Below are positions 11,801 through 22,900 of a stretch of DNA of 64,000 nucleotides, one piece after another. The notes beneath the pieces are model-generated. The model did no database searches, was not told the origin of the DNA, and saw only the letters and a list, made by a program, of their open reading frames with translations. Source of the DNA: Tribonema minus (taxonomy: Eukaryota > Sar > Xanthophyceae > Tribonematales > Tribonemataceae); assembly GCA_017506865.1 (NCBI GenBank), contig JAFCMP010000090.1, positions 558,001 through 622,000 of the forward strand. The letters are read 5' to 3'. The first letter of the stretch is position 1; every line of letters begins with the position of its first letter. Both the position numbers and the translations under genes were made by a program.

Positions 11801-12839
11801 GCGTCACCGCAGCAGCGCTCGCGCTGGCGGAGCGCCTCGCCACGTCCGCGCCCGCCGCCGCCGAGTTGGCGTCGCTGCGCGCGCTGGCGGCGGCGGACGG
11901 CACCGCGTCCGCCACAGCCGCCGCCGTGCCTGCCGCCGCTGCCGCGGCAGGTGTGCCCACCGCGGCGGAGCTGCGCGCGCGCTTCCCGCGCGTGCGCGCG
12001 GAGTGTCTGCGCGCGGCCCTCGTACCTGGTGAGCGCTGCTGCTGCTGCTCTGTCGGCGACGATGTGTTGTGGAATACTTGAAGATTGGCATTGATGCCCA
12101 CTTGAAGTTTGGGGTGCAGTCGGCACGGCGCTGCCCGTGGTCACCCCCCAGCGCCTCACTTGAACTGAACCCTGCTAATTTCCTACACACCACTCACCAC
12201 CGTTGCGTCACCCTGCCTGAGCAGGGGGCGAAGACGCGGGCCTGGCACGCCAGGCCGTTGGCGCAGCGCTCGCGGCAGTTACGCTCAAGCGGCGCGGCAT
12301 GGTGGAGGGCGCGGGCGCGGACGACGCGCTCACGCGCGCGGAGCACCTGGCGGACGCCGGCGATCTCCGCGGCGCGGTCAGGGAGCTCAAGGCGCTGCAG
12401 GTGAGGAGCGCTGCTGCTGCTGCGCACGATGCTCACCTCAGCTCGGCGGACTGGTGTCTGCGAGTGGCGCTGCCGCGCGGCGGCGCACGCATGGCTTGAG
12501 GGAGCACCTCTGTTATTGTTTGTTTTCACACAGAACCTCACGGCTGCCTCTGCATCCGCGAAAAGTCTACCATGGCGCATAGGGCTGCCCTGATTTGATG
12601 TCATTGCGCTGATCGCTGTCTACCATGGCGCAAAGAGCTGCCTCTGATTTGATGTCACCACTGTTGATCGCTGCTGGTGCTGCTGCTGCTGCTGCGCGTG
12701 CGGCGGCGCGCAGGGCCTCGCGGCGGTCACCGCGCGGGACTGGGTCGCCGACGCCGAGGCGCGCCTCGCGACGGACGCCGCCGTCGCCGCGCTGCGCGCA
12801 CGTGTGGCGCTGCTCAATTTGCAGAAGGCATCGCCTTGA
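5893..12839 (+). CDS. MIC60: MICOS complex subunit MIC60 (mitofilin), about ten exons
   Basis: Exons: 5893-6795, 7244-7378, 8746-8859, 9143-9277, 9653-9738, 10753-10852, an uncertain one near 11306-11458, 11740-12028, 12225-12400 and 12714-12839 (stop TGA). Outside exon 7 the phases agree. MIC60 sits in the inner mitochondrial membrane and builds cristae junctions and contact sites. Order seen: Arg-rich acid-free start (MRSHTCARVARVARSACHF) suiting a presequence, Ala/Pro-rich linker, one membrane helix (RLLLLATGITGTAIFVGYA), a Pro/Ala/Gly-rich stretch, Glu/Gln/Arg-rich coiled coils over exons 2-6, then the mitofilin C-terminal domain (AELRARFPRVRAECLRAALVP, then RAEHLADAGDLRGAVRELKA and ARDWVADAEARLATDAAV). 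Length about 690-740 residues fits the family. The exon 4 donor is GC (GAG|GCGAGT). The start is uncertain: a downstream ATG at 6041 is possible. Introns carry decayed copies of neighbouring exon edges. Confidence 0.8.
7529..7730 (+). repeat. Decayed copies of MIC60 exon 2 end plus donor
   Basis: The end of exon 2 (CTGCGGCGCGAGCTCGACGC ... CTCGACTCG|GTCAGT) recurs at 7529-7590 with the donor-like CTCTGTCAGT. It recurs in weaker form at 7631-7680 and 7701-7730, where the intron phrase CCACTGCCCGATTGTGAT is also repeated. All lie downstream of the real exon. Confidence 0.8.
8370..8630 (+). repeat. Two decayed copies of MIC60 exon 3 start plus acceptor
   Basis: The acceptor and first about 60 bases of exon 3 (CAGCTGGACACGACGGCGCT then CGCTACCGGCTCGTGCAGCT) are copied at 8398-8460 and 8556-8630, upstream of the real exon at 8746. 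The second copy carries an extra internal duplication of CGGCTCGTG. Both copies stop resembling the exon before its end. Confidence 0.85.
9765..9912 (+). repeat. Two decayed copies of MIC60 exon 5 end plus donor, with GTTGAAGTT repeats
   Basis: The exon 5 end GAGCTCGCCGCCAAGTACAG|GTGCGTCG is echoed at 9776-9800 and at 9874-9912, the latter keeping the donor as GTGCAG|GTGCGTCGCG. Between the copies lie runs of GTTGAAGTTGAAGTTG-type sequence, a motif that recurs in many introns of this window. Confidence 0.8.
12560..12665 (+). repeat. Short tandem repeat in last MIC60 intron
   Basis: The phrase GTCTACCATGGCGCA, then AGCTGCC(TCT)GATTTGATGTCA, then TTGATCGCTG occurs twice in a row at about 55-bp spacing, just upstream of the final exon's CTG-rich acceptor region. 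It does not copy coding sequence. Confidence 0.6.
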
Positions 12840-14512
12840 ACGCGCGAGCGGGGGCACCGGGGCTCTCAGCATCGCGGACTGCGTTGCCGCGCCAGTATAG
12901 CTACTGCTGGTGCTCGGCGTGCCGAATGATCATGCACGGTGCCTGATGGCGGCGGCAGCGGCAGCGCAGGTGGCAGTAGCAGCGGCGGCGGCAGCGGCGG
13001 CGGCGGTAGCAGCAGCCGCTGCGGCAGCTGTACTGCAAGCGCCATGAGGCTGAAGCTCCGCGTGCGGTGCGCTGCTGTCCAGCATGACAATACTTGCAGT
13101 GCGCGCTTGCGGCAGCAGCACTTCCACCAAGTAGCAGCGGCCCTTCCACTAGCAGCGGCAGCGGCGGTGGTGCCGATTGCGCCATCGCCAGCAGCAGCAC
13201 CGGCGCAGCGGCAGGCGCGCAGTGAGCTTTTGCGCCTGCATTGTGGGCTGCTCGCCCTGCGGCAGTTTTGACTGAGCGAACACACAGGACGAGCGCAACA
13301 GATCACACACGCATTGGGTTCATGACATGTGAGCCATTTTAAATGTCGCCGCCGTCCGTGATTGGCCATCATGTGCAGTAGGCGGGGTAATTTTGACACC
13401 GCGGCACCTGTGCCCTTGCACGCAGCCTTTGCGTCGGCCCTCGTTGCATAATGTTGCCTGAGAAGTCCTCATGGCTTTGTTGTTTTTGCGAGACTCTGGT
13501 GCGCGTTTGAGTGGCGTGTGTGGGGGAACTTGCGCTGTATGCTCACTGCTCTGGTCACAGCGGCTTTACAAGCTGCCAGACATGGCGGCATACCATGAGG
13601 TACCCCAAGACATGTTTTTTCTGTCATATTGTCTTCGCAACTTGCCAGCATTGCATGTGGCCATGCTCAGAGAAACTGCCGCTTACGCAGCCGCTCAGCT
13701 TAGGCTACAAATGTCTTGCTTACCACCGGGCTCACTGCCCCAAACCGCAGCGATGGTGTCGCACCATGTTCTTGTAGCAAGCGGAGACGCCATGAATGAG
13801 CCTTTAGTTTGCAACAAAACCACAGGTGGCAGCGTAGGGTACCGTTTCAACCTTGTGTGCAGGGCTGCGTTTGCAAGAGCCAGACACAGAGCATGCTACC
13901 GGATGCATCAGCGCTACAGCGATCTTGCGAGCATGCACATAGCTGCAGTCGCCAAACGCGCCTACGATGATCGAGTGCGATCAAGCGGGGGGTTCACACA
14001 TCCAGAGAGCTAGTATCAAATGTTCAACAGACCTCATTGGGGTTCAACATATGTTCAATTGATGACGAGAGCATCGACGGCAGCCTTCAGGCGGCAGCAC
14101 TCAACGACTGCACCACAGCACCGCCTATGCACAGTGTCGTACTCCAGTGCTGCATGTTTTTGCACGGTTCTGTACAGTATTTTTGAACAACTTAATCCTC
14201 CCAGGCGGCCGCCAAGCACATCACTTCGCGCCCTGACCGTACTTCATCTCGGCAATGGACAGCAGCTCTGCCCTGTGTGTACACGCCATGCGGCGCTTCG
14301 GCGGCAAGCGCGCGCGCCACGCCCCCCCCTTTTAGCCCCCCAACGCTGGTCCGTGTCCTCTGCGCTCTATACATGGGAGGGACGCCTGAGCATTGGCAGA
14401 TGCTGGCGGGATGTGCAGCGCCCTCGATGCTATTTGCACCGCCGTGCAAAACGATGCTATATGCACCGCCGTGCAAAAAGGCGTGGTGGCGGCGGAGTGT
14501 GCGCAGCGCGCG
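12840..14512. other. Intergenic between MIC60 and the Yippee-like gene
   Basis: Apart from the weak open frame at 13471-14013 listed separately, I see no gene. The first 400 bases are GCN/CAG-rich (12940-13200) and probably carry the 3' end of MIC60. The later part has lower GC and random-looking frames. Confidence 0.4.
13471..14013 (+). CDS. Hypothetical open frame, 180 codons, no recognised domain
   Basis: An ATG-to-TAG frame in moderate-GC DNA. Nothing in its sequence matches a family I know. A central Ala/Leu-rich segment (MLRETAAYAAAQLRLQM) could be helical, and the rest is of mixed composition. It sits alone between MIC60 and the Yippee-like gene on the opposite strand, with no clear promoter. 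It may be a chance frame, although its length is above what the local composition would usually give. Confidence 0.2.
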   Translation: MALLFLRDSGARLSGVCGGTCAVCSLLWSQRLYKLPDMAAYHEVPQDMFFLSYCLRNLPALHVAMLRETAAYAAAQLRLQMSCLPPGSLPQTAAMVSHHVLVASGDAMNEPLVCNKTTGGSVGYRFNLVCRAAFARARHRACYRMHQRYSDLASMHIAAVAKRAYDDRVRSSGGFTHPES

Positions 14513-16478
14513 TCATGGGCCCAACTTCATGCGCGTCTTCTCCAGTATGAACTTGCCCTCCTTGTACTTCTGGCTCTCCTCGAAGGCGCGCTCGTAGCGC
14601 CAGCCGACCAGGCTCTGGCAGTCCACGCAGTAGATGTCCGCGACGGTGTGCATGCCTGCGGGGGGCGCGCGGCGCGCGAGAGAGGCGCATTGGTTAGGAG
14701 ACTGATCTGCGGAGCGCTGCGGCGTCATCAAGGTCATGGCAGGGGAGCGTGGAGTATGTACTTTTATTATATTCCACTTGTGGCTGTGGAAATGCCATGT
14801 TGTAGGTGTGTCGCCTTGTTCTCACTCTTGCATGTAGCATGCAAAGCTTGCACGCCACACCCCGCCCCCCACATCACCCCCAACAAAGCACCCGCAAGCG
14901 ACTGTCCCCCACATACTAGCAGGGATACCAAACAAAGCTACAAGACTCTCCCCCCACAGACAGACCCGTCTTAGGGCCACCCAGCTCCACGCAGACTCCA
15001 TCTCAAAGTTTTCATGCAGGCCAAGGTCACCATAATGGGCCCTGAACTAGAGATTGTGGCTATCTACGTGAACCCCGATATCATAAAGATAAGCAGAGGG
15101 AGTCACTGGGCGCCAGGCGCTGACGCTAGAAAGAAAGGCTATATCACTAAGCAAAGCATTGCCTCCTTGATGAGCAGGACGGTGGTTCACCGGCCCCCCC
15201 CTATCACCCCCAACAAAGCATCCGCAAGCGACTGTCCCCCACACACTAGCAGGGATACCAAACAAAGCTGCAAGACTCTCCCCCCACAGACAGACCCTTC
15301 TAAGGGCCACCCAGCTCCACGCAGACTCCATCTCAAAGTTTTCATGCAGGCCAAGGTCACCATGATGGGCCCTGAACTGGAGATTGTGGCTATCTAAGTG
15401 AACCCCGATATCATAGAGATAAGCAGAGGGAGTCACTGGGCGCCAGGCGCTGACGCTAGAGAGAAAGGCTACATAACTAAGTAAAGCATCGCCTCCTTGA
15501 TGAGCGAGGTCACGGCTCACCGCAGGCTGCAAGCCTGACAAGATATTGCCATATACCGCTGCGAGTAACTTGTGGTTGGTGCCGTGGCGTGCAGCCGACT
15601 CCGCTTGCTCTCCAAGCACGCCAAGCCGCTGCCTGTCCCTCCTCCGCACGCCAGCCAGGGCTTCCGAGACACCACCACAAGTTTGAAGTTCTCTCGAAGG
15701 AGCTACGCACACTGGCATCACCTGAGGGCCGCTGGTGCTAGCTCCTGCAAGCCCTGCAGCCCAGCCCACCCACCAAACCAGCCGCATTCGCTGCCATGCC
15801 TCTCGGCGTTAACGAGCATGCATGTACTTTTTATGTACATGTCTGCGTGGTGAGCTCGTATGTAAACGAGGTGAGCACGCCCCCTGCGAGAGTGCCTGGC
15901 CCGCGAATTTGGGCTTGTCCGCAGAGACACTGTCACGGGCAGTGTGCGGCAGAATAAGGAGCATAGGCATTGCTCTGCGGCCGGCTTTGTGTGATGTGCA
16001 CAATGCCTGGCTGCCATAGCAGCGGGCGTTGAGACCAACGCAACGAAGTTTTGAGGCCTGCAAGGGCCCGCTTGGACGAGCGGAAATCGTGCATGGCGAA
16101 CTGACATTCTGCCGATTGTCTCTGATATGCGCCAACAGTTTGAGCATATGTATGCTGATGATGAAAGGCAAGGCCCTTCCTAAGATGATCCTGCTCCTAG
16201 GATGCCAATTGTCTTTTGATGAAGCAACTGAAACTCATGATTAAGATAAGTGAGCTGCTCTCGGTTCCTAGATAATCGCCAAACTCACCAGTGATCAGCA
16301 TGCGCTTTTCCAGAGGCCCTTGAGTCACGTTGACAGCCTGATTGAACAGGAACGCTCTCCCCCCTCTGCCGTGGAAGTTCTCGCTGATGATGTCCTGCTT
16401 GGTGGTGAAGTGGGTACCACACTCCAGGCATGAGTAGATCTGCGGGCCCTCCAGGTATCGCTTGAATATACGACCCAT
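14513..16478 (-). CDS. Yippee-like zinc-binding protein (two exons, complete)
   Basis: Exon 1 is 16478-16289 (ATG at 16478; donor ACTG|GTGAGT). Exon 2 is 14655-14513 (acceptor CCCCGCAG, stop TGA at 14515-14513). The joint is phase 1 and gives about 110 residues, the normal Yippee size. Hallmarks are an N-terminal MGRIF, the first zinc pair YSCLECGTH, the [18 protein letters not shown] block, the joint [13 protein letters not shown], the second pair [24 protein letters not shown] and a basic tail. Yippee proteins bind one zinc through two Cys-x2-Cys pairs; in animals and fungi they associate with the GID/CTLH ubiquitin ligase or with nuclear structures. The role here is unknown. The 1.6-kb intron holds a 330-bp tandem duplication of foreign-looking sequence. 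Confidence 0.9.
14873..15504 (+). repeat. 330-bp direct tandem duplication inside the Yippee intron, retroelement-like
   Basis: Bases 14873-15174 and 15203-15504 are nearly identical with a period of 330. Each copy reads on the plus strand as a short frame with [20 protein letters not shown] followed by NPD. This resembles the beta strands of the apurinic endonuclease of LINE elements (strand, YI-N/P-D turn). One copy has a stop in place of Tyr (TAC to TAA). The duplication is directly visible; the endonuclease reading is weak and rests on one short block. Confidence 0.55.
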
Positions 16479-16983
16479 AGCTCCGCTTGCTCCCAAGCAA
16501 GTTCGGCAAAAACCGAACTTCAACACAAACTTCAAGAGTGTCTGATCATGAGCTGGAAAAAAGATACTTGCTGGACTGCGCGGCACCTGCAGCAGGGCCT
16601 GGTTGTGCTGGCGCATCGGCGGTGCTGTCGCACGTGTTGAACAGTCCACTTCACCTGGTAATGATCTGCGCAAGCGTGCTGCTGCTCTCCGGTGCCAACA
16701 AGTAATTCCTGCGTGCATGCACATCTTTTTCGGCATATATCCTGGATTTGCGCGGCGGCAAGCATGCGTGACCGCATCAATCATGCGCCTAGAGCTTAAG
16801 TGTGTTAATGTGTTGCAGACATCGTTACTCATTATCACTGCACCAGCCGTCGTCTAGCTTGCCCCTCGCGTTGCTGCTTCAACTGCCTGATCCTGGCTGC
16901 ACGAACCCAGCAGCATGGATCCACGCATCATCCGATCTCCCTGCTCTCTCCGCATGTCAGGCAGGTGGCAGCTCAGCACAACA
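16479..16983. other. Divergent intergenic space between the Yippee-like gene and NNT
   Basis: The 505 bases between the Yippee start codon and the NNT start should contain both promoters. I see no clear TATA box; GGCATATATCC at about 16733-16743 is the nearest candidate, roughly 240 bases before the NNT ATG. An upstream in-frame ATG for NNT lies at 16915. Confidence 0.4.
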
Positions 16984-19900
16984 ATGCTGCAGCGAGCTCT
17001 TTCCCATGGACTCAGGGCGCGCACCGCCCTGCGGCCCACCGCGGCGAGGCAGCAGCTGCAGCAGCAGTCTCCATGGATCACTCGCACGGCCCCCGCCCGG
17101 CGGATCCGCTTCTCCACAGAGACCCCGGAGGCCGCCGCCGCCGCCACCATACTCCAGTCCAAGCCCTACGGCGACATCACCGTGGGCGTCCCTAAGGAGA
17201 CCATGAGGCTGGAGAAGAGGGTGGGGCAGACCCCGCAGACGGTCAAGAAGCTGACGGCGGTGGGGGTGAAGGTGCGCGTGGAGGCAGGGGCGGGGGCGGC
17301 GTGCGACTTCGCGGACGAGCAGTACAGGGCCGCCGGCGCCGCGATCGTGAGCGCCGCGGAGGTGTGGAAGTCGGACCTCGTGATCAAGGTGAGCCAGGGC
17401 GCGCAAGGCGTGGTGGAGATGACAGTTTCAGATGAGACAGCGCGCGCGCGTGTGCTGAACTTGAGGGGTTGCAGTGGTACGGCGAGGGCTAGTGCAGAGG
17501 TTTGCAAGTCGGATTTCGTGGTAAGATGAGCCAGGGCGCGTGCTGCGATTCAGGATTGCAGTGGTGAGGCGCAGGCTAGCGCGGAGTTTTAAAAGTCGGA
17601 TCTCGTGATCAAGGCGAGACAGGGTGCGCGCGTGTGCCGAATGTCAGGATTGCGGTGGTGCGGCGCAGGCTTGCGTGTGAGGCGGGTCTGCGGCAGCGCT
17701 GATGATGAGGTGTTGTGCTGTAGGAGGCGTCACGGCACCTTGCTGCTGAGCAGCGCTGCAACAGCGCGCGGCGATACCGCAGCGCTGCTGCGCAGTCACG
17801 CTCCAACGTGCACGGAATAGCTGCTGCATGTTGAATGCGCAGGGCGCGTTACGCGGCATCATGTACGTCCACATGCTGCTCCATAGAAGCGTATTATTGC
17901 AATGCCACTGTCTTGAGCAAGGCTGCAAGTTGGCAGATACCCGGCAGAATTTAAACATTTGGCCGTCACACGCTGCAACTTTATGGACCACAACAACCTA
18001 TGCGCAAGGCATGGTGGAGATGACATTTTCAGATTGCCAAAACTTCATTTTCTTGCAGTTTGCTCGTAACGCGCTAGACTGGTGCCACATGGCAGGTGCA
18101 TCAGCAGCAACGTACTACTACCTACAACAGCCATTAACATGTACAAGGCGCCACAAGACGCATGCGCGCTATGATACTTGCAGCACTTGTGCCTCATGTA
18201 CCAGTAGCACAGGGCAATGAGATGCCAGAGCCTGTATTATAGAGTGCAGTTCGCATAAAAGTACCTACACCGGAGTTCACACGAGTCTGGGCAACATCAG
18301 CGGTGTGCTGAGCGCTGCACGTGCGGACGCCCGCATCTGAGTTGTCGAATCGAGAGACCATGTATGTCATCACAGATCGCCGCTTTGAAGTTCCAACGGG
18401 CCTGGGTAACATCACAGCTTGAACCATTTCTGATAACGTGAAACGCGTTGCGGCGGTAATGCGGTGCTGAGCGCTGCAGGTGCGGGCGCCCACGAAGGAG
18501 GAGGCGGCCAAGCTGGAGAACAGGGCGCTGCTGAGCCTGTTCTGGCCCGCGCAAAACAAGGAGCTGCTCGACCTGGTGAGCGCCGTATTGTGGTAATATG
18601 TTGACCATTGTTTCCAGTTACACAGTGAAGTAGACAGTGGTACAGGTGACTGGAACTACATGATCAATGTGTACACTTAAAGGTATGCATGTTCTGGCCC
18701 GCGCAGAACAGGGAGGTGCTCGACGTGGTGAGCGCCGCCCTGTGGTGATATGTTGACCATCATTCCTTTGACGCCGTTCCGTTGCATTGAAGTATGCGGT
18801 GGTACATGTGATCTTGAACTTCATGATCACTGTGTGCACTTTAAGGTATGCCTGTTCTGGCCGGCGCATGCAGCACATACCTTTCGTGTGTATGCATGTA
18901 ATGTACGCAAGGTGATCGTCATCTCCAATCATTCGCTGCAGCATCATCATCAAGATCATCGCCACCACGACCATAGCGCGCGCTGGCCCTTACCATGTCG
19001 CCATTGCGCCTGTAGAGAGCGCGGCGCGCTGCACGTATAGAGTGTATGGACGTATTCGTATTCATACTCATGTACTTCGAAGTATGTTCATATTGCATGT
19101 ACGCGCATCTTAAGTCATACGATATGTATTGTACATGTTCATATTCATGATCATGTATATTCATGTTCATGTATGCGCAGCTCAAAACGCATGGTATGTT
19201 ATGTACGTGTTTATAGTCATAGTCAGTATACTCATATCTGACGGATGCGCAGCTCAAGGTGCATGGTTCGTATGTACATTGCGTTATTCATTTTCATTTT
19301 CATACTCATGTATATTCACCTTTCATGTATGCGCAGCTCAAGGCGAGGAAGGTGCATGGTACACATGTACATCAAAGTATACATTTCCATTTTTCGTACT
19401 CATCTACATTCCTATTCTCATGTATGCGCAGCTCAAGGCGCAGGGGGCCACGGTGCTGGCGCTGGACTGCCTGCCGCGCACGCTGTCAAGGGGGCAGGCG
19501 TTCGACGTCCTGTCATCGCAGGTGAATCTTCAACATACAGCTGTCACTGACTTGAAGTGCTTTGTCTGAGCGTGGTGGCGTATTGTCTCACCAATGAAGC
19601 TGGTGACGCGCCATCCTCAATTGTCAACATTGGAACAGTTGGCATAGGCGTTTGACGTCCTGTCATTGCTGGTGATTCAGAGCAGTTGGTCCTGATATGT
19701 CAAGTGTCTTGTCTGAGCGTGGGACGGGCATTCTGCCAGACTGAAGCAGGTGACGCACCAGCAAGACTTCAGCAGCAGTGAAGTAGGTGAGGCTCATGAC
19801 CTCAGCGTAGATGATGCACAGCAGCAGGTCTAATTGGGAGTGCTTCATGTGAGCTTGTTGAAGCTCTTACCTCCAGAGTGAAGTCAACAGCGCTCCGAAC

Positions 19901-22900
19901 GCGAGTCGTTGTCTTTCAGAGTGATCGAACGGGCTGCTGATCAGAAGCGCACGCACTCGTGTTGACCTGGGATCATCCGCGTTGAGAGTACACGTTGCAA
20001 CCTACATGGACCCGGCGTGTTCTCGAGCCCTGGCGCTTGTCGGACGCATTTGCCGTGGAGCGCTGCTACCGTGCGCTCTCTGACCCTGTCCCTCACCTGA
20101 CGCTTCTCGGGCCAACATTGCGGGCTACAGGGCGGTGCTGGAGGCGGCGCACGCCTCTGACAGGTTCTTACGACCTTGTGATCAGAGGCGTGCGCTGTTC
20201 ATGTCATCTGTCATCCTCGCGACCGCGGGTGCAGTTCAACAACAGCTGAATGGACTACCTTAAGTCCTCATTGTGGGGACCGCTGCTGCCGCGTGCCCTC
20301 TGACGCTGCCCCTGACCTGCCTCTTCTCAGGCCAACATTACGGGCTACAGGGCGGTGCTCGAGGCGGCGCACGCCTTCGACAGGTTCTTTGCGGGGCAGA
20401 CGACGGCGGCGGGGCGCGTGCCGCCGGCGCGCGTCCTCGTGCTCGGCGGCGGCGTCGCGGGGCTCGCCGCCATACAGGTGTGTCAGTGCTCAGCGTCGCT
20501 GTATTTAATTCCATCATATGTTGCGCAGGTCCCTTCTGTGCTCATAGCAAAATTGTGGGGCTCGCCTCCCGCGGGGGCGCGTCACGACCTAGGGTTAGGG
20601 TAAGGATTGGGGTCGGGGTGCTGATTGTCGGCGGCGGCGGCGGCGCGGGGCTCGCCGCCATCCAGGTGTGCATCAGTGCTCAGCAGCGTCTACCTTGCAG
20701 TAACATATGTATATACCCACATGCGTGTCGCCCGCGCGCGTGCTCGTTCTCGGCGGCGGCGGCGCGGGGCCCGCCGCCATACAGGTGCGTCAGTGCTCAG
20801 CGGCATTGTCATTCCGTCATACAATGCGCCCCCTGCGGAGACCGCGCTTTGCGGTCTGTCGTGGCGGCATCGCGGGGCTCGCCGCCTGCCGTCCAGGTCA
20901 GGGGCGTGTCTCGGCATCCAGGAGTGCATCAGTGCTCAGCAGCGTCCACCTTGCAGTGACATGCGTACACACCTGCATGCATGCATGCCGCGCGCGTGCG
21001 CTCGCGCTCGGCGGTGGTGTGGCGGGGCTCGCCGCCAGACGTACAGGTGCACATGGCGGTCAGCGGAAGTGTCAATCAGTCACATGCCTGCGCTGTTCAG
21101 ACCGCGCCCAGTCGATCAGTCTCATGTGCTGACCTGCTAGAGAAGGCTCGCCACGTGCGTGTCCTTGTGCTCAGCGGCGGCGTGTAGGGGCTCGGACTTC
21201 GCTGCATGTGCTGCAGCACAGGCCATGCAGCATTCTGAAGCGCTCGATAACGCGCCGTTGATGTACCATTACTCCGGTGCAGCGTTAGGAATGTGTAGTC
21301 GCTTCTGGCGCTGGCCCCTTGTGCTTGCGCTTGCCGTCGCGTTTCCTCATATGCAGTGTGCGAGCCAGCATGGGCTGTCATGAATGCGCCGATGCGACTC
21401 GCATTTAAGCAGTCTTACCCTCACCCGCTGCTGCCCTGGTAATAAGGGTCGTAATGAATGCGCCGGCGCGCCACGGATTCATGCAGTCTTACCTGAATCC
21501 GCCGCTGGTAGCCATGTGTAATGGAAGTGAGTACAGCTGCACGGCACCTCGAGTTATGGTTGGGTGTGGTTCAGAGTTAGTTGCGGCCCTCACGCATGCT
21601 GACGTTGCTGCGGTGGCGCTTCCCTGCAGGCGGCGCGGGGCATGGGGGCGGTGGTGAAGGCCTTCGACGTGCGCGCCGCAGTCAAGGAGCAGGTGAGGCG
21701 ACCATGCATTGTCTCATGAATTCATTGTTTCGTGCATGAATTTAGTGTTTGATGCATGAATTCATTCTTTCATTCATAAAAATAATGGATCCGTGCGTGC
21801 ATGCATGGATCGGAGCGCGAATGTGTTTAGCCCTGCGTATTCGTTGTCTCATGAACTCCATGCGCAATGCATGAATTCATGAATTGTGCACGCTTGCATG
21901 GATCGGAGCGTGAACGTGCCGCGCGCGCCGCACGTCGACTTCCGGTGAGTACTTGCGCCAGCGGACTCCCCGATGGAGCATGACCCGGCTTTAGCCACTT
22001 CCCGCGCTGACCCCCCGTTCCTCCACGCTTGCGCACATCGCGCCGTCTGGACCCACATCGTGGCCCGTCTCGCTGTATCGCGCTTGCAGCGGGCCCCGCA
22101 ATGGAGTCTGACCTGGCTGAGTCTCTTTTCGCCCTCACCAGTCGTGCGCCCGTGCCTCCCCACTCTCTCATCATCACCGTCTCGGCCCACTCCGTGGCCC
22201 TACTCATTGTATCGCGCTTGCCAACGCCGCCGCCGCTGCGCAGGTGCAATCGCTCGGCGGGGAGTTCCTTGAAGTGTCAACGGGGGAGGAGGGGTCCGGC
22301 GCCGGCGGCTACGCCAAGGAGATGAGCAAAGAGTGGTTTGACGCCGCTGCAAAGGTTCTGGCAAGAGAGGTATGGGCGGGTGGCGTATTGATGCCAATTG
22401 AACGGAGCGCACATCTACATGAAGTCCCATTCGCACACAACTGTACTTTTGTTTATTCTCGCTTAGGGCGCGACAGAGCGCGGATGATTGATGTAAGGAG
22501 TGGTTCGCCGCCAGGGTGCTGGCGCAAGAGGTGTGGATGGACCGCATTGTCATGGCCGCTGGGTACTTGGCGCGGCGCTCATGTGCACGCGGTCGCGACG
22601 TGTCGTACTTTTGTAGCGTTCCCGCGCGCAGGTGTAGTGTAGACGTGACAGAGTTTGATGCTGTACGCTGGCGCCTGGATTGACGCCGCCGCCAAGGTTC
22701 TGGCGAGAGAGGTACGGGCGGGCGGTGTATCGATACCAATCGAACGGAGCGCACATTTACACTGAGTCCCATTCCGCGCGTCTAAATCGATCCCACTACA
22801 CAAATGTACTTTTGTTTATTCTCGCTTAGGGCGCGACAGAGCGCGGATGATTGATGTAAGGAGTGGTTCGCCGCCAGGGTGCTGGCGCAAGAGGTGTGGA

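Noticed and set aside
15047..15787. Minus-strand 246-codon frame across the Yippee intron
   Set aside because: It reads through the 330-bp tandem duplication, which doubles a chance frame. The frame lies within the intron of a complete gene.
20331..21195. Five additional dinucleotide-binding domains (true exon duplication)
   Set aside because: The downstream copies contain only the exon end, with stops and frame shifts, and adding them would break the NNT domain length that otherwise matches the family.
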